A DNA stretch of 61,637 nucleotides from an uncultured Bacteroidales bacterium. Its GTDB lineage: Bacteria; Bacteroidota; Bacteroidia; Bacteroidales; Bacteroidaceae. The stretch lies in NCBI GenBank assembly GCA_902779535.1, contig CACZBX010000010.1:1-61637 (forward strand). The letters are read 5' to 3'. How positions within the stretch are numbered: position 1 is the stretch's first letter; every line of letters begins with the position of its first letter. Made by a program: the position numbers and the translations under genes. This document shows positions 8,739-19,182 of this stretch, in pieces. The notes under the pieces are model-generated. The model did not search any database. It saw only the letters and a program-made list of their open reading frames with translations, and had not been told where the DNA came from.

Positions 8739-8764
8739 AAAGGGCACCCCGAAGGATGCCCTTT
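8739..8764 (-). terminator. Terminator of the phosphohexomutase gene
   Basis: Inverted repeat AAAGGGCA...TGCCCTTT, with a T-run when read on the minus strand, lies 21 bp after the stop of the phosphohexomutase gene. Confidence 0.85.
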
Positions 8765-8784
8765 CAATCATATCAAATAGCATA

Positions 8785-10527
8785 TCAAATATTCAAAGAT
8801 GCACGTACGGCAGCAATTTTCTTGTCTGCGGCGGCATTGGCTGCTGCATAGGCTTCAGCCGACTCCAGTTTACCTTTTACTTCGATGTAGAACTTAATCT
8901 TCGGTTCCGTACCGCTCGGACGGACAGATATCTTAGTTCCATCTTCTGTGAACCACTGCAGTACATTCGAGGTCTCAGGCATCTCCAATGAACTTTCAAC
9001 TCCATGATTTACCATCTTCAGGGTCTTATAATCCTTGGTAACCACCACCTTCGACCCACCGATTTCCTGAGGAGGATTGTTGCGGAAATTTGTCATCATG
9101 GCCAAGATTTCCTCAGCGCCGGTCTTTCCCGGCTTAACAACATTGACAGTGTATTCCTTTGAGAAGCCATATTCCTTATAAATATCCATCAGGACATCGA
9201 AGAGCGTCTTGCCATTATCCTTTGCCCAAGCACAAATCTCGGCCAGAAGTGAGCAAGCTGACACAGCATCTTTGTCGCGAACGAAATCCTGTGCCATGAA
9301 ACCATAGCTTTCCTCGCCACCGCCAATATATTGTTTCACGCCTTCCGACAATCGTACTTCGCGAGCGATCCATTTGAAGCCGGTATAGCAGTCTCTCATC
9401 TCGATACCATACTTATCTGCAATCTGGCGAATCACTTCGGTCGTCACAATGGTCTTTACAATAAACTCATTGCCTTTCATCTTACCAAGTTTGATACGGT
9501 TGGTGATGATGTAATACAAGAAAATCAAGCAAGTTTGATTTCCATTGATCAAAACCCACTCACCTTCTTTGTTCTTGCAAGCCATTCCTACACGGTCGGC
9601 ATCCGGATCTGAAGCCATAACAATGTCGGCATCAATGCGTTTAGCCAAGTTGATGGCTAAGGTCAGAGCCTCAGCATTTTCCGGATTCGGGCTTACCACT
9701 GTTGGGAAGTCACCGCTCTTTACCATTTGTTCAGGGACACAGTGAACATTCTCGAAGCCCCAGAGTTTCAACGATTGTGGAATCAACATCATACCGGTTC
9801 CATGCAGAGGAGTATAGACAATGCTCAAATCCTTCTGGCGTTTGATTGCTTCCGGATCAATGCAAATACTCTTCACCTTTTCCAGATAAACCTTATCAAC
9901 ATCTTCACCAATAATAGTAATCAGGTCTTTGTTGCCCTTAAACTTGATGTCTTCCACCTTCATCTTTGACACTTCGTCGATGATACCTTTATCATGCGGT
10001 GCAAGAATCTGCGCACCGTCCTCCCAATAAGCCTTATAGCCGTTGTATTCGCGAGGATTATGGCTTGCAGTAATATTAACACCTGCCTGGCAACCAAGGT
10101 AACGGATAGCAAACGACATCTCTGGTGTTGGGCGCATGTCGTCAAACAGATAGACCTTGATGCCATTTGCAGTGAAAATATCAGCCGATTTTTCGGCAAA
10201 CAGGCGACTGTTGTTACGGCAGTCATATCCAATAGCCACACTAATCTGGTCGCGGTCCTTGAAGTTTCTCAGCAGATAGTTTGCAAAACCTTGTGTTGCA
10301 GCACCAACCGTATAGATATTCATACGATTAGAGCCCGCTCCCATGATACCACGCAAGCCACCTGTACCAAATTCCAGGTCACGATAGAACGCTTCTATCA
10401 GATTTGTCTTATCTTCATCCTCGAGCATCCGACGAACTTCAGCCTGTGTCTGTTTATCATAAGCAGGAGACAACCACTCCTGTGCCTTTGCCGTTACTTG
10501 TTGAATCAATTCATTGTTTGTTTCCAT
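8785..10527 (-). CDS. Phospho-sugar mutase (phosphoglucomutase/phosphomannomutase)
   Basis: A 580-residue alpha-D-phosphohexomutase. The catalytic phosphoserine is S155 in TASHNP. The metal-binding loop DPDADRVG, the sugar-binding GGGEESYG and the C-terminal phosphate-binding RPSGTEPK are all present in the expected order. It interconverts hexose 1- and 6-phosphates in the cytoplasm; the length and N-terminal extension match the PGM2-like/Bacteroides phosphoglucomutase group. The location beside a glycogen synthase-like gene is compatible with glucose-1-phosphate supply, but array A and a terminator separate them. Mannose versus glucose preference cannot be read from sequence. Confidence 0.9.
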   Translation of the reverse strand: METNNELIQQVTAKAQEWLSPAYDKQTQAEVRRMLEDEDKTNLIEAFYRDLEFGTGGLRGIMGAGSNRMNIYTVGAATQGFANYLLRNFKDRDQISVAIGYDCRNNSRLFAEKSADIFTANGIKVYLFDDMRPTPEMSFAIRYLGCQAGVNITASHNPREYNGYKAYWEDGAQILAPHDKGIIDEVSKMKVEDIKFKGNKDLITIIGEDVDKVYLEKVKSICIDPEAIKRQKDLSIVYTPLHGTGMMLIPQSLKLWGFENVHCVPEQMVKSGDFPTVVSPNPENAEALTLAINLAKRIDADIVMASDPDADRVGMACKNKEGEWVLINGNQTCLIFLYYIITNRIKLGKMKGNEFIVKTIVTTEVIRQIADKYGIEMRDCYTGFKWIAREVRLSEGVKQYIGGGEESYGFMAQDFVRDKDAVSACSLLAEICAWAKDNGKTLFDVLMDIYKEYGFSKEYTVNVVKPGKTGAEEILAMMTNFRNNPPQEIGGSKVVVTKDYKTLKMVNHGVESSLEMPETSNVLQWFTEDGTKISVRPSGTEPKIKFYIEVKGKLESAEAYAAANAAADKKIAAVRASLNI

Positions 10528-10544
10528 ATTCTTTCTTTTATTTA

Positions 10545-12203
10545 TTATTTTTTGATTTCCTTTACTTTGAAGCGGTCGCCCGTCTCTTGAATCAGTTTAC
10601 GCTTAAATGGTTCGGGATATCCCGGCCTTGTCAATGGAGCAGAGCTACCTTCCTCAGGTTTTACCAGCGAACCGTCAGGATTGGTTTTCTTCACCGCACC
10701 ATCATTGTATTTAACAATCAGGTATTTTGCCAAGTCGTTCCATTCTTTCATCATCGTTTGTGCCATCATGTTAGTATAGTTGGTCAGGAACTCCTTTGCA
10801 GCTGCCTGATCTTTCTCATACATTGCCTTGGCTGTTGCTTCGATACCCGGCTGCTGACTGAAAAATGAGTTTTCCAGCTTGCTCTGCACTCGACGTAGAT
10901 CGTGAATCATCAAGTCGTAACGTGGGATAATCATATCTGCCACCCAGTTACAAACCCAGAATGCATTATCAAATGAGAATGTTACACAGTCAGCATTCTT
11001 ATCTGTGTAGCAATCCGGCGCCTTTGTCGTACAACAATAAACCGGAGTATATGCAATCATGTTCGCATCATCGTTGCCAAACCAAAGAACTCCACCGATT
11101 GCATCCGGCAGATCTGCACGCATCTGCGCAACAAAGGTCCACGCCGGCTGCTGAGTAGAGATCGGACGCTCATTGAAGTATTCCTGATCATCGACCTTAA
11201 AGCTTAATGGAGAGAGACGATAAGGCATGTGGAACGGACCAGCAGCAATGTCTTGGGTAAAGTCCAGAGGTGTTCCTTCGTAGTGGTCGCGCATTGCTTC
11301 CTGGATATCCTGAACAGAGAGTTTTCTTTCGGCATGAATGTAGAGAGGCATCGTCTCGGAACTTTCTCCTTGTACATAAGGAAGGTATTTTGCACCAACC
11401 TCTTTATTGAAACGATTATAGAAACTCCACACCCGGGCATCGCAATAGCGAAGACCGCCCCAGTCGAGGGGGTTATATGCATCAGCAAAACTGAAATCCT
11501 TGTTCAACCCATCGAAATATCCTTTTTCACGAGCAAAAGAGATGACATCAGGTGAGTATAAACAATTATCTTTATCATTCATATTGAACTGATGAATACG
11601 ACTTTGATTGGCATGAGCAGCAATACAATCATCAGGAATACGAACAGCCACCCATACAGCCCCTTTGTTGTCGGGTCCTTTTCCGATCATCTCAAGGATC
11701 CAGGCCTCGTCTGGATCGGCAATAGAGAAAGATTCACCACTACTATAATAGCCATATTCTTTCACTAAGTCAGTCATGATTTTAATGGCCTCTTTCGCAC
11801 TACGCGAACGCTGAAGAGTTACATAGATTAAACTACCATAATCGATCAGGCCATTAGGATCTTGCAATTCAGGACGCCCTCCCCAGGTCGTCTCTCCTAT
11901 TGTTACCTGAAACTCATTCATGTTTCCTATTACGTTATACGTCTGCGGTGCTTCTTTTATCTTCCCCAAGTACTTACCAGTATCCCACTCATAGATATCC
12001 CTCATCGCATCTTTATCGTGCATTGCTGCAGGAAAATGATACAATGTTCCAAAGTTACCATACGAATCGGCGGAATAAGAGACTATGACAGACCCATCCG
12101 TCGAAGCTGCTTTCCCTACGATAAAGTTGGTACACGCCAACACTGGAAAGGATGCGGCAAGCATCAAGACCAAACTTAAAATCAATCTGTTTTTCATATT
12201 CAA
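10545..12203 (-). CDS. C69 family dipeptidase, secreted
   Basis: A 552-residue protein with a signal peptide (residues 1-23) processed before C24. In C69 peptidases this Cys becomes the N-terminal nucleophile (mature start CTNFIVGKAASTDGS). The NTN-hydrolase core with WGGRPELQDPNGLIDYGSL and SFSIADPDEAWILE segments is typical of PepD-like dipeptidases. It would cleave dipeptides in the periplasm, consistent with the peptide-based metabolism of this group. It ends 17 bp before the phosphohexomutase start and follows the M23 gene by 19 bp, so the three may be co-transcribed. Confidence 0.9.
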   Translation of the reverse strand: MNMKNRLILSLVLMLAASFPVLACTNFIVGKAASTDGSVIVSYSADSYGNFGTLYHFPAAMHDKDAMRDIYEWDTGKYLGKIKEAPQTYNVIGNMNEFQVTIGETTWGGRPELQDPNGLIDYGSLIYVTLQRSRSAKEAIKIMTDLVKEYGYYSSGESFSIADPDEAWILEMIGKGPDNKGAVWVAVRIPDDCIAAHANQSRIHQFNMNDKDNCLYSPDVISFAREKGYFDGLNKDFSFADAYNPLDWGGLRYCDARVWSFYNRFNKEVGAKYLPYVQGESSETMPLYIHAERKLSVQDIQEAMRDHYEGTPLDFTQDIAAGPFHMPYRLSPLSFKVDDQEYFNERPISTQQPAWTFVAQMRADLPDAIGGVLWFGNDDANMIAYTPVYCCTTKAPDCYTDKNADCVTFSFDNAFWVCNWVADMIIPRYDLMIHDLRRVQSKLENSFFSQQPGIEATAKAMYEKDQAAAKEFLTNYTNMMAQTMMKEWNDLAKYLIVKYNDGAVKKTNPDGSLVKPEEGSSAPLTRPGYPEPFKRKLIQETGDRFKVKEIKK

Positions 12204-12222
12204 CTATACTAATGATTATTCG

Positions 12223-13890
12223 TTATAATGTGTACGTTTCTTCTCTCTTATTCCCCGCGTAATCCTCCAACATAACCTTTAGTTCATGCCGCACTCCGCG
12301 CTTTACTCGCTCCGGATGCTTCATAGACAAAACAGCCGACTTCGCATTAAAGCCGAACAGTTCGAATTGTCCATCCAATTCAACCCGATAAGTCTTTAAT
12401 CCTGTCCCGGAATCACCGATATTGAAACTGATATTACCGGATGTCCATTGTTTTTTATTACGCGGTGTTATCGTAGGAGGGATTGTATCAATGGCCACCG
12501 TATAGGTTCCAAATTCACGGATAGAGGTTTTCACCCAACCATTTTCATATTTACCGCCAGCCGAAGCAAGTTTTCCTTTCACAATCCGGGCAATATAATA
12601 CTTCGTTGTGTCCTCATCAACCATATTTCTAACTCCTATCATCAGAGGACACCCCATGTTCAAAGCAATTGGGTGGTCATTCAATTCATACGTATGGCTG
12701 ATGGCAGCAGAATCATTCCACACTTTTGGCCGTACTATCGCATCTTCGTATAAAGCACCCTTCGGAATCACAAGCTGCATACCGGGTTCCAGCAACAAAT
12801 TCATACGGTCGTACGATAAATATTCACGTCCTTGTGTGTTTACCGGGGCTATTTCGCACGGTGTCCCATGAATGGTAAAGCGATAGGAAGTTTTGTTGCC
12901 ATGCCCATCCTGCAAGATATAGGTAAACCGATAGTCTTTTTCTTCATCGATGGTAAGATAGCCATCCTCAACGGCTTCCAAGAAGCCCAGTTTATTACCC
13001 GGGAGACGATGAGACCGCATGACCCATCGATTATGAACCTGCTGTTCGTGATAGTCCGTCCAAGCATTGATCATCTGATTATCCAACGATGTATAGGCTG
13101 ATACGGTACTTTGGAAGATTTTCACGGTATCCAAAAGCAGTGTTACGTACTTTACACCATAATTATTATGCGTCCCATCCATGTAATCATTCGCCGATAT
13201 ACCCAGGGCTATCTTTCCCCAAGCATTTACAGGCTTTTGCAATTCAGTCACAGGAACGGAATGTTTGTTGAAAGAGCCTTCTACAACTCCTTCTCCTTTT
13301 TGAGGATAAAAATAGATGGTTGTTGCTCGCGGAGGAGTCGTATCCAGAATCTTATTTTTGAAATACGGCATCGGATCAACCCGCTCACCGGTTTCCAAAT
13401 TGTGTAGTTCCATGTGCAGATGAGGTCCGAACGAATAGCCCTCGTTCCCACTCCATGCAATGATATCTCCTTTCTTCACCGGGAATTGGTCAGCTTCAAA
13501 ATGTAAATCGGCCAAGAAACGTTCGTTGGCATATTGATAATCGTCAACGGCTTTTGCTACCTTTGGAGAAAAACGCTGAATGTGTCCATATACAGAGATG
13601 AGTCCATTGGGATGAGTAACATAAACAGCCTGTCCAAAACCTCCGTACGACACTGTTGCCCGACTGATGTAACCATCTGCAATACTATGAATAGGTTTGC
13701 CCACTACTCCTTCGGTCTTAATATCCAAACCTCCATGAAGGTGTCCCGAACGTAGTTCACCGAAGCTTGCACTCAATTTCAAAGGGAAATCAAAGGGAGA
13801 ACCGAAACGAATCGTTTGCTCTTGTGCCCCAAGCGAGACTGAAAGCAAACAACACATGACGACTAAGTATAACCGAGTTCTTAACCTCAT
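12223..13890 (-). CDS. M23 family metallopeptidase, secreted
   Basis: A 555-residue protein with a signal peptide ending near residue 22. The LytM/M23 domain is at the N-terminal side: the zinc ligand motif HxxxD is H52-D56 (HGGLD), the conserved YGHIQRFSP follows, and the HxH motif lies in GPHLHMEL. The C-terminal about 330 residues are beta-rich and unidentified. M23 enzymes cut peptidoglycan cross-bridges or act on other peptides in the periplasm. A minus-strand -7 element TAAATTTG (13917-13924) lies 26 bp upstream. Confidence 0.85.
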   Translation of the reverse strand: MRLRTRLYLVVMCCLLSVSLGAQEQTIRFGSPFDFPLKLSASFGELRSGHLHGGLDIKTEGVVGKPIHSIADGYISRATVSYGGFGQAVYVTHPNGLISVYGHIQRFSPKVAKAVDDYQYANERFLADLHFEADQFPVKKGDIIAWSGNEGYSFGPHLHMELHNLETGERVDPMPYFKNKILDTTPPRATTIYFYPQKGEGVVEGSFNKHSVPVTELQKPVNAWGKIALGISANDYMDGTHNNYGVKYVTLLLDTVKIFQSTVSAYTSLDNQMINAWTDYHEQQVHNRWVMRSHRLPGNKLGFLEAVEDGYLTIDEEKDYRFTYILQDGHGNKTSYRFTIHGTPCEIAPVNTQGREYLSYDRMNLLLEPGMQLVIPKGALYEDAIVRPKVWNDSAAISHTYELNDHPIALNMGCPLMIGVRNMVDEDTTKYYIARIVKGKLASAGGKYENGWVKTSIREFGTYTVAIDTIPPTITPRNKKQWTSGNISFNIGDSGTGLKTYRVELDGQFELFGFNAKSAVLSMKHPERVKRGVRHELKVMLEDYAGNKREETYTL

Positions 13891-13955
13891 TCGTATCGAT
13901 TCTTTATAAAAGTAGGCAAATTTACGAATTTATTCCCGTAATCTGATGATTCTTC

Positions 13956-14546
13956 TTATAATTCTTCGCTCCGTATTCCTAAAGCACGAAGGATGGAGAA
14001 GCCGAGCATCTCCCATTTCACACCTTTATCCGCAGAAGAAGGATTCATAGAAAATAGAGTGATTGATTCTTTTCCTTCCACCTCATTCAATAAAGGGAGA
14101 ACATTGTTGGAAATGAACGCATCGTCGGCTACAACAATCAGTCGTTTCACTTCTTGGGCATCAGCAACCAGACGAAGTGCATCGAGAAGATATTCGGGTT
14201 GGTGAGTCATTCCTGAAGAATGGTAAGTATTTAAAACGAACTCGCCCAGATTACTCTCAAAAGCAACGTTATTCAACTTCTGAGCAAGGTCGTTCGGAAC
14301 GATATGTTTCAATATCGGTTGTTTTTCATCATAGATAAGTAGGGTCTGAATCTCACGTTTCTTCTCATCTTTATCAGACGGACGCAGACCTGCATCCAAT
14401 GCCAGTGCCTCCAACATCAAAGAAAGATCCGCTGTTGTTAACGAACGATTGATCACCTTTGAGAAATATTGAATTAAATCCCCAGTAGTCTTATCTACAT
14501 AAACAGCATCCATTACGATTACCGTTTCTTCAAATTGTATATTCAT
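13956..14546 (-). CDS. Conserved Bacteroidales protein of unknown function (DUF6621-like)
   Basis: A 196-residue acidic cytoplasmic protein without signal or membrane segment. It begins with a strand VIVMDAVYVDK, and alternation of strands and helices throughout suggests a Rossmann-like or NYN/PIN-like alpha/beta fold, but no catalytic set is clear. I tentatively associate it with the Bacteroidota family DUF6621. Minus-strand -7 element TATTTTTG at 14573-14580. Monocistronic by spacing. No function is proposed. Confidence 0.65.
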   Translation of the reverse strand: MNIQFEETVIVMDAVYVDKTTGDLIQYFSKVINRSLTTADLSLMLEALALDAGLRPSDKDEKKREIQTLLIYDEKQPILKHIVPNDLAQKLNNVAFESNLGEFVLNTYHSSGMTHQPEYLLDALRLVADAQEVKRLIVVADDAFISNNVLPLLNEVEGKESITLFSMNPSSADKGVKWEMLGFSILRALGIRSEEL

Positions 14547-14652
14547 CTTGATTATCGCTTTTGTTGATTTTACAAAAATAATGATTTATACGATAATCGG
14601 CCGCTACCTTTAAGTTAAAACATCCAAAGAAGTTCTCATCAGAAAACAAGTA

Positions 14653-14690
14653 TAAAAAAACTGTTCTTGAATGAATAGAATCAAGAACAG
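14653..14690 (-). terminator. Terminator of the sigma/anti-sigma operon
   Basis: CTGTTCTTGA (14661-14670) pairs with TCAAGAACAG (14681-14690). A run of A on the plus strand (14653-14660) gives the U-tract for minus-strand transcripts. Confidence 0.85.
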
Positions 14691-14739
14691 TTCCTTAACC
14701 GATATAACAAAATCACACAATCAAACGTGGTTCAATGGG

Positions 14740-15321
14740 TCATATTTCTTGAGATAACTTTTTGCCTTTATCTGACTTGTTGAAAAAGTCTTTGTATTTT
14801 TCTTTGAACCGGTTTGCTTGACTCTTTAACGAATCGACATTAATCTGGAACCCATCCCCATTCAAGCCGAAGATATCACCATCAAACCATATATTACCTT
14901 CCTTTGAGCCTTCAACGGAATTATCCCGTAAAGTAATAGAAACATTAACCATCGGATCGTCTCCCTCACGATTTGAGATGGAAAGGACATAAACCCCCTT
15001 TTTCTTTTCATTTTTAAAAATCAGCGTGTAAGAAACATTCCCTGACCTTTTTGTTCTCGACTCTGATGATGCATTCTCAGCATCTTTATCGAAGGCCTCC
15101 TCCAATTTTCGAGCGAAGTTTCCATCCTTGCTGATGAATGACAATGACTTCACCTGAGAGTATATTTGTTTTTTATCATTCCGCTTTACGACCGTAGTCA
15201 CATCCACACCTTTTTTCTCCAAATCCTTTACGACCTGATCAATGTGTTGTTGTGCCAAAGCTGGTGCTACATTACAAACGATCAAACACAGCAATACGTA
15301 TAAAAATAGTCTTCTTTTCAT
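14740..15321 (-). CDS. Secreted protein of unknown function (DUF5024-like)
   Basis: 193 residues with a signal peptide (MKRRLFLYVLLCLIVCNVAP...ALA) cleaved before QQHID. The mature part is highly charged (many Lys, Asp, Glu) and contains a predicted beta domain with SYTLIFKNEKKKGVYVLSIS. It resembles Bacteroidota families such as DUF5024, which have no assigned role. As the last gene of the sigma-anti-sigma operon it may be a periplasmic sensor, target or accessory of the stress circuit. That is inference from position only. Confidence 0.6.
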   Translation of the reverse strand: MKRRLFLYVLLCLIVCNVAPALAQQHIDQVVKDLEKKGVDVTTVVKRNDKKQIYSQVKSLSFISKDGNFARKLEEAFDKDAENASSESRTKRSGNVSYTLIFKNEKKKGVYVLSISNREGDDPMVNVSITLRDNSVEGSKEGNIWFDGDIFGLNGDGFQINVDSLKSQANRFKEKYKDFFNKSDKGKKLSQEI

Positions 15322-15341
15322 ATTTAGTTGTCTTTTATAAG

Positions 15342-15845
15342 TTAAATAATTGGTAAATCTTCACTTTGTTCGGTTTGACCATTTTCCATTTCATCAATAT
15401 ATTTATCTACATCGAAATGGTCTATCACCTCAATTTCCATCTCTTGCTGAGCGGCAAGCTTGTTCATCTTCCTTAATTCGGGCAATATTGACTTCAAGTC
15501 GGTGATTTTTTTCCCGCCACGAATAATATAACTACCTTCAAGAAACTCATATTTCTTCTGGAATGAGAAATGATATACAATCAAGCCCAAGCCGCAAACA
15601 AACACAACAGAAGCCGCAATCTTTAGTGATAACCGAATGATACGACCGACATTAGAGTGTTTCACACGAGGATCTCCCTGCATTCCACCGGCATACCACT
15701 GAAACATCTGACGATATTTTTCCAGATCCTTCGGAACGTTACCTTTCTCAAAAAAACGGTATAGTTCGGCTTCTTCCGCGTTGGTGGTCATTCCTTCCAA
15801 GAAACGATCGACCCATTCCCTTACATTCCACTCGTTTACTACCAT
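15342..15845 (-). CDS. Probable anti-sigma factor, single-pass membrane protein
   Basis: 167 residues. The cytoplasmic N-terminal part contains WVDRFLEGMTTNAEEAELYRFF, similar to the start of Bacteroidota anti-sigma/FecR-like regulators. One transmembrane helix lies at about residues 71-92 (LSLKIAASVVFVCGLGLIVY), and the periplasmic tail is acidic. It begins 8 bp after the ECF sigma gene, the usual pairing. It lacks the full FecR domain, so a small membrane-anchored anti-sigma is the likeliest reading. Confidence 0.7.
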   Translation of the reverse strand: MVVNEWNVREWVDRFLEGMTTNAEEAELYRFFEKGNVPKDLEKYRQMFQWYAGGMQGDPRVKHSNVGRIIRLSLKIAASVVFVCGLGLIVYHFSFQKKYEFLEGSYIIRGGKKITDLKSILPELRKMNKLAAQQEMEIEVIDHFDVDKYIDEMENGQTEQSEDLPII

Positions 15846-15853
15846 TTTATACC

Positions 15854-16339
15854 TTATTTTATATAATAACTTAAAATCTTTTTTCTCGCTCTCGACAGGT
15901 TTACCCGAACTGCATTCTCTGTGGTTCCTGTCAACGTAGCAATTTCATGAACCTCCAACCCATCAATATGCTTCATCCGCAACGTAGCTTGCTGAACATC
16001 CGGCAATGAGTCTATCCATCGGAGCAATTGCTTTTCTTCTTCTTTCGATATCGTTTGACTCTCCGGTGTCGACTCATCCTCCAGGTCCTGAGGGAACATC
16101 TCACTCACGAATCGGCCCAACGACCGTCGGCGATTGAGTGCCAAATGTTTTGTCACTACCACTGCCAATGCTTCGACGGAACGATATTCCTCAAGACGGT
16201 CACGCATCGACCAAAGTTTCATCATTACATCTTGGGTAATGTCTTCACCATCATCTGGGTCATCCATATAATGGATAGCCTCTCGAAGGACACGTGGCCT
16301 GAGTTTTTGGACTAATATTTCGAATTCTTTTCGTTCCAT
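15854..16339 (-). CDS. ECF-type RNA polymerase sigma factor
   Basis: 161 residues with sigma region 2 at the N-terminal half (DPDDGEDITQDVMMKLW is the 2.2-like segment) and a helix-turn-helix region 4 at the C-terminus (HIDGLEVHEIATLTGT, then VRVNLSRARKKI). No region 3 or 1.1, as expected for extracytoplasmic-function sigmas. It is first in an operon with a membrane anti-sigma and a secreted protein, so it probably reports on envelope state. A minus-strand -7 TATATTTG is at 16357-16364. The longer reading frame overlapping its start on the same strand is not a gene. Confidence 0.88.
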   Translation of the reverse strand: MERKEFEILVQKLRPRVLREAIHYMDDPDDGEDITQDVMMKLWSMRDRLEEYRSVEALAVVVTKHLALNRRRSLGRFVSEMFPQDLEDESTPESQTISKEEEKQLLRWIDSLPDVQQATLRMKHIDGLEVHEIATLTGTTENAVRVNLSRARKKILSYYIK

Positions 16340-16590
16340 CTTCTATGAGAGAGACACAAATATAAGTTTTTCATTACATCAAAAAACAACTTTTTCATCA
16401 TATATTTTTTTGAAAAACACAAAAAGAAGCAATCATGTCCACTAATATGCCCTCCATACTTGACAAAATTTCCGTTTCCCACGCCAATTTGACGGAATGG
16501 TTCGTCCGGTTCCCTTTTCCAATACATACGGAACAGACTTTGCTCTATACTAGATGAAAACTTAGAAAACAATCATAAAATAATAAGAAT

Positions 16591-19179
16591 ATGAATTTTG
16601 ATAACTTTACAATTAAATCGCAGGAAGCCATTCAAGAAGCCGTTAACCAAGTCAGCCGACGTGGTCAACAGTTGATTGAGCCGGTACATCTTTTAGCGGG
16701 AGTGTTGAAAGTTGGCGAGAATGTTACCAACTTCATTTTTCAAAAGTTGGGCATGAATGCGCAGCAAATCAAGCTCGTGCTCGACAAACAACTGGAATCT
16801 CTTCCGAAAGTTTCCGGAGGTGAGCCCTATCTGAGTCGGGAAAGCAACGAAGTGCTGCAGAAAGCGAACCAATTCGCAAACGAGTTAGGTGATCAATTCG
16901 TTTCCGTCGAATCTCTTATCTTGGCTTTGCTAACCGTCAACAGCACAGCCTCGAAAATATTAAAAGACGCTGGTATGACCGAGAAGGAACTTCGCTTGGC
17001 CATCCAAGAACTACGCCAAGGAAGTAAGGTCAATTCACAGTCGGCCGATGAGAATTATCAGGCACTAAGCAAGTACGCCATCAACCTAAACGAACAAGCT
17101 CGTGAAGGAAAGCTCGACCCTGTTATCGGACGAGACGATGAAATCAGAAGGATCTTACAGATCCTTAGTCGGCGTTCAAAGAACAACCCTATCCTTTTAG
17201 GTGCTCCTGGTACAGGAAAAACAGCTATTGTAGAAGGATTGGCTCATCGAATTATACGCGGTGACGTACCAGAGAACTTGAAAGATAAAAGAGTATTCTC
17301 CTTGGATATGGGCGCTTTGATTGCCGGAGCCAAATACAAAGGCGAGTTTGAGGAGCGACTGAAATCGGTCATCAACGAGGTGAAAGCGTCAGAGGGCAAT
17401 ATCGTATTGTTCATTGATGAAATTCACACGCTGGTTGGCGCAGGAAAGAGCGAAGGCGCGATGGATGCTGCGAATATTCTGAAACCGGCACTTGCCAGAG
17501 GTGAGATACGATGCATCGGTGCAACGACGTTGGAGGAATACCAAAAATATTTTGAGAAAGATAAGGCTTTGGAGCGTCGATTCCAGACAGTGATGGTCGA
17601 TGAGCCAGATACCGAAAGCAGTATCTCCATCCTGCGTGGTTTGAAAGAGCGATATGAGAACCACCATAAAGTTCGAATCAAAGACGAAGCCATCATTGCA
17701 GCCGTTGAACTCAGCCATCGGTACATCACCGAAAGGTTCTTACCGGATAAAGCTATTGACTTGATGGATGAAGCGGCCGCTAAACTCCGCTTGGAACGCG
17801 ATTCTGTACCAGAGGAATTGGATGAAATCACCAGAAGACTGAAACAACTGGAGATTGAACGCGAAGCCATCAAACGAGAGAAAGACGAAGCCAAGCTAGC
17901 AATCCTGAATAAAGAGATCTCAGAACTGCAAGAACAGGAAACCACTTTCAAGGCAAAGTGGCAAGCCGAAAAAGACCTGTTGAATAAGATTCAAGAGGAT
18001 AAGAAACAGATGGAGCAACTGAAGTACGAAGCCGATCGTGCAGAACGTGAAGGCGACTACGGGAAAGTGGCAGAAATCCGTTATGGCAAACTTCAAAGTT
18101 TGGAGAACGATATCAAGCAAGTACAGGAAAAGCTGAAGAACGCTCAAGGAAGCAGCGCTATGGTGAAAGAAGAGGTTACGGCCGACGATATTGCTGAAGT
18201 CGTATCACGATGGACGGGCATCCCTGTGACGAAGATGATGCAGAGCGAGCGCGAGAAACTCCTCCACATGGAAGAGGAATTACACAAAAGAGTCATCGGA
18301 CAGGACGAGGCTATCGCTGCAGTCAGCGATGCCGTCAGAAGAAGTCGTGCCGGACTTCAGGATCCGAACCGACCTATCGGAAGTTTTATCTTCCTGGGAA
18401 CGACAGGTGTCGGTAAAACTGAATTGGCAAAGGCATTAGCCGATTATCTATTCGATGATGAGAAGATGATGACGCGTATCGACATGAGCGAATATCAAGA
18501 AAAGTTCAGCGTTTCGCGTTTGATCGGAGCGCCTCCTGGATACGTTGGATACGAAGAAGGTGGTCAACTGACCGAGGCAGTGCGCCATAAGCCCTATTCT
18601 GTTATCTTGTTCGATGAGATCGAGAAGGCACATCCTGATGTGTTCAACATCCTACTTCAGGTATTGGATGACGGTCGGTTGACTGATAGCAAGGGACGTA
18701 CGGTCAACTTCAAGAATACGATTATTATCATGACCTCCAACTTAGGAAGCATGTATATCCAATCACAATTTGAGAAGATGAATGCACAGAATCGTGAAGA
18801 AATTATCGACGAGACCAAGAACGAGGTCATGAATATGTTGAAGAAAACGATCCGGCCTGAATTTTTGAATCGTATTGACGAGACAATCATGTTCTTACCA
18901 TTGAACAAAGAACAGATTCAGGGCATCGTCAAGCTGCAGATAAAAGGCATCCAACGCATGCTGAAAGAGAATGCAGTGGATTTACAGCTGACCGATAGTG
19001 CGATTGACTTCCTGGCTCGCGTCGGATACGATCCGGAATTTGGTGCTCGACCGGTGAAACGTGCCGTTCAACGTTATCTGCTCAATGATTTGGCAAAGAA
19101 AATGTTGAGTAATGATGTCGATAAATCACAAACGATTTACGTAGAAGCAGGAGCTGACGGCCTAACCTTCAGAAACTGA
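16591..19179 (+). CDS. clpB: ATP-dependent chaperone ClpB
   Basis: 862 residues, a normal ClpB length. Order: Clp-N domain (1-150), NBD1 with Walker A GAPGTGKT at 204-211 and [10 protein letters not shown], coiled-coil middle domain at about 410-525 (which separates ClpB from ClpA/ClpC), NBD2 with Walker A GTTGVGKT at 603-610, and the C-terminal domain ending [14 protein letters not shown]. No ClpP-binding IGF/L loop is evident, consistent with a disaggregase that works with DnaK. A leader of about 250 bases precedes it with no second gene. I could not assign a convincing promoter; an ACTTTGC near 16540 is a candidate -7. Confidence 0.97.
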   Translation: MNFDNFTIKSQEAIQEAVNQVSRRGQQLIEPVHLLAGVLKVGENVTNFIFQKLGMNAQQIKLVLDKQLESLPKVSGGEPYLSRESNEVLQKANQFANELGDQFVSVESLILALLTVNSTASKILKDAGMTEKELRLAIQELRQGSKVNSQSADENYQALSKYAINLNEQAREGKLDPVIGRDDEIRRILQILSRRSKNNPILLGAPGTGKTAIVEGLAHRIIRGDVPENLKDKRVFSLDMGALIAGAKYKGEFEERLKSVINEVKASEGNIVLFIDEIHTLVGAGKSEGAMDAANILKPALARGEIRCIGATTLEEYQKYFEKDKALERRFQTVMVDEPDTESSISILRGLKERYENHHKVRIKDEAIIAAVELSHRYITERFLPDKAIDLMDEAAAKLRLERDSVPEELDEITRRLKQLEIEREAIKREKDEAKLAILNKEISELQEQETTFKAKWQAEKDLLNKIQEDKKQMEQLKYEADRAEREGDYGKVAEIRYGKLQSLENDIKQVQEKLKNAQGSSAMVKEEVTADDIAEVVSRWTGIPVTKMMQSEREKLLHMEEELHKRVIGQDEAIAAVSDAVRRSRAGLQDPNRPIGSFIFLGTTGVGKTELAKALADYLFDDEKMMTRIDMSEYQEKFSVSRLIGAPPGYVGYEEGGQLTEAVRHKPYSVILFDEIEKAHPDVFNILLQVLDDGRLTDSKGRTVNFKNTIIIMTSNLGSMYIQSQFEKMNAQNREEIIDETKNEVMNMLKKTIRPEFLNRIDETIMFLPLNKEQIQGIVKLQIKGIQRMLKENAVDLQLTDSAIDFLARVGYDPEFGARPVKRAVQRYLLNDLAKKMLSNDVDKSQTIYVEAGADGLTFRN

Positions 19180-19182
19180 TAA

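Noticed and set aside
16312-16572. 86-residue minus-strand reading frame upstream of the ECF sigma gene
   Set aside because: It overlaps the sigma gene start and its promoter, has no recognisable features and a composition unlike coding sequence.
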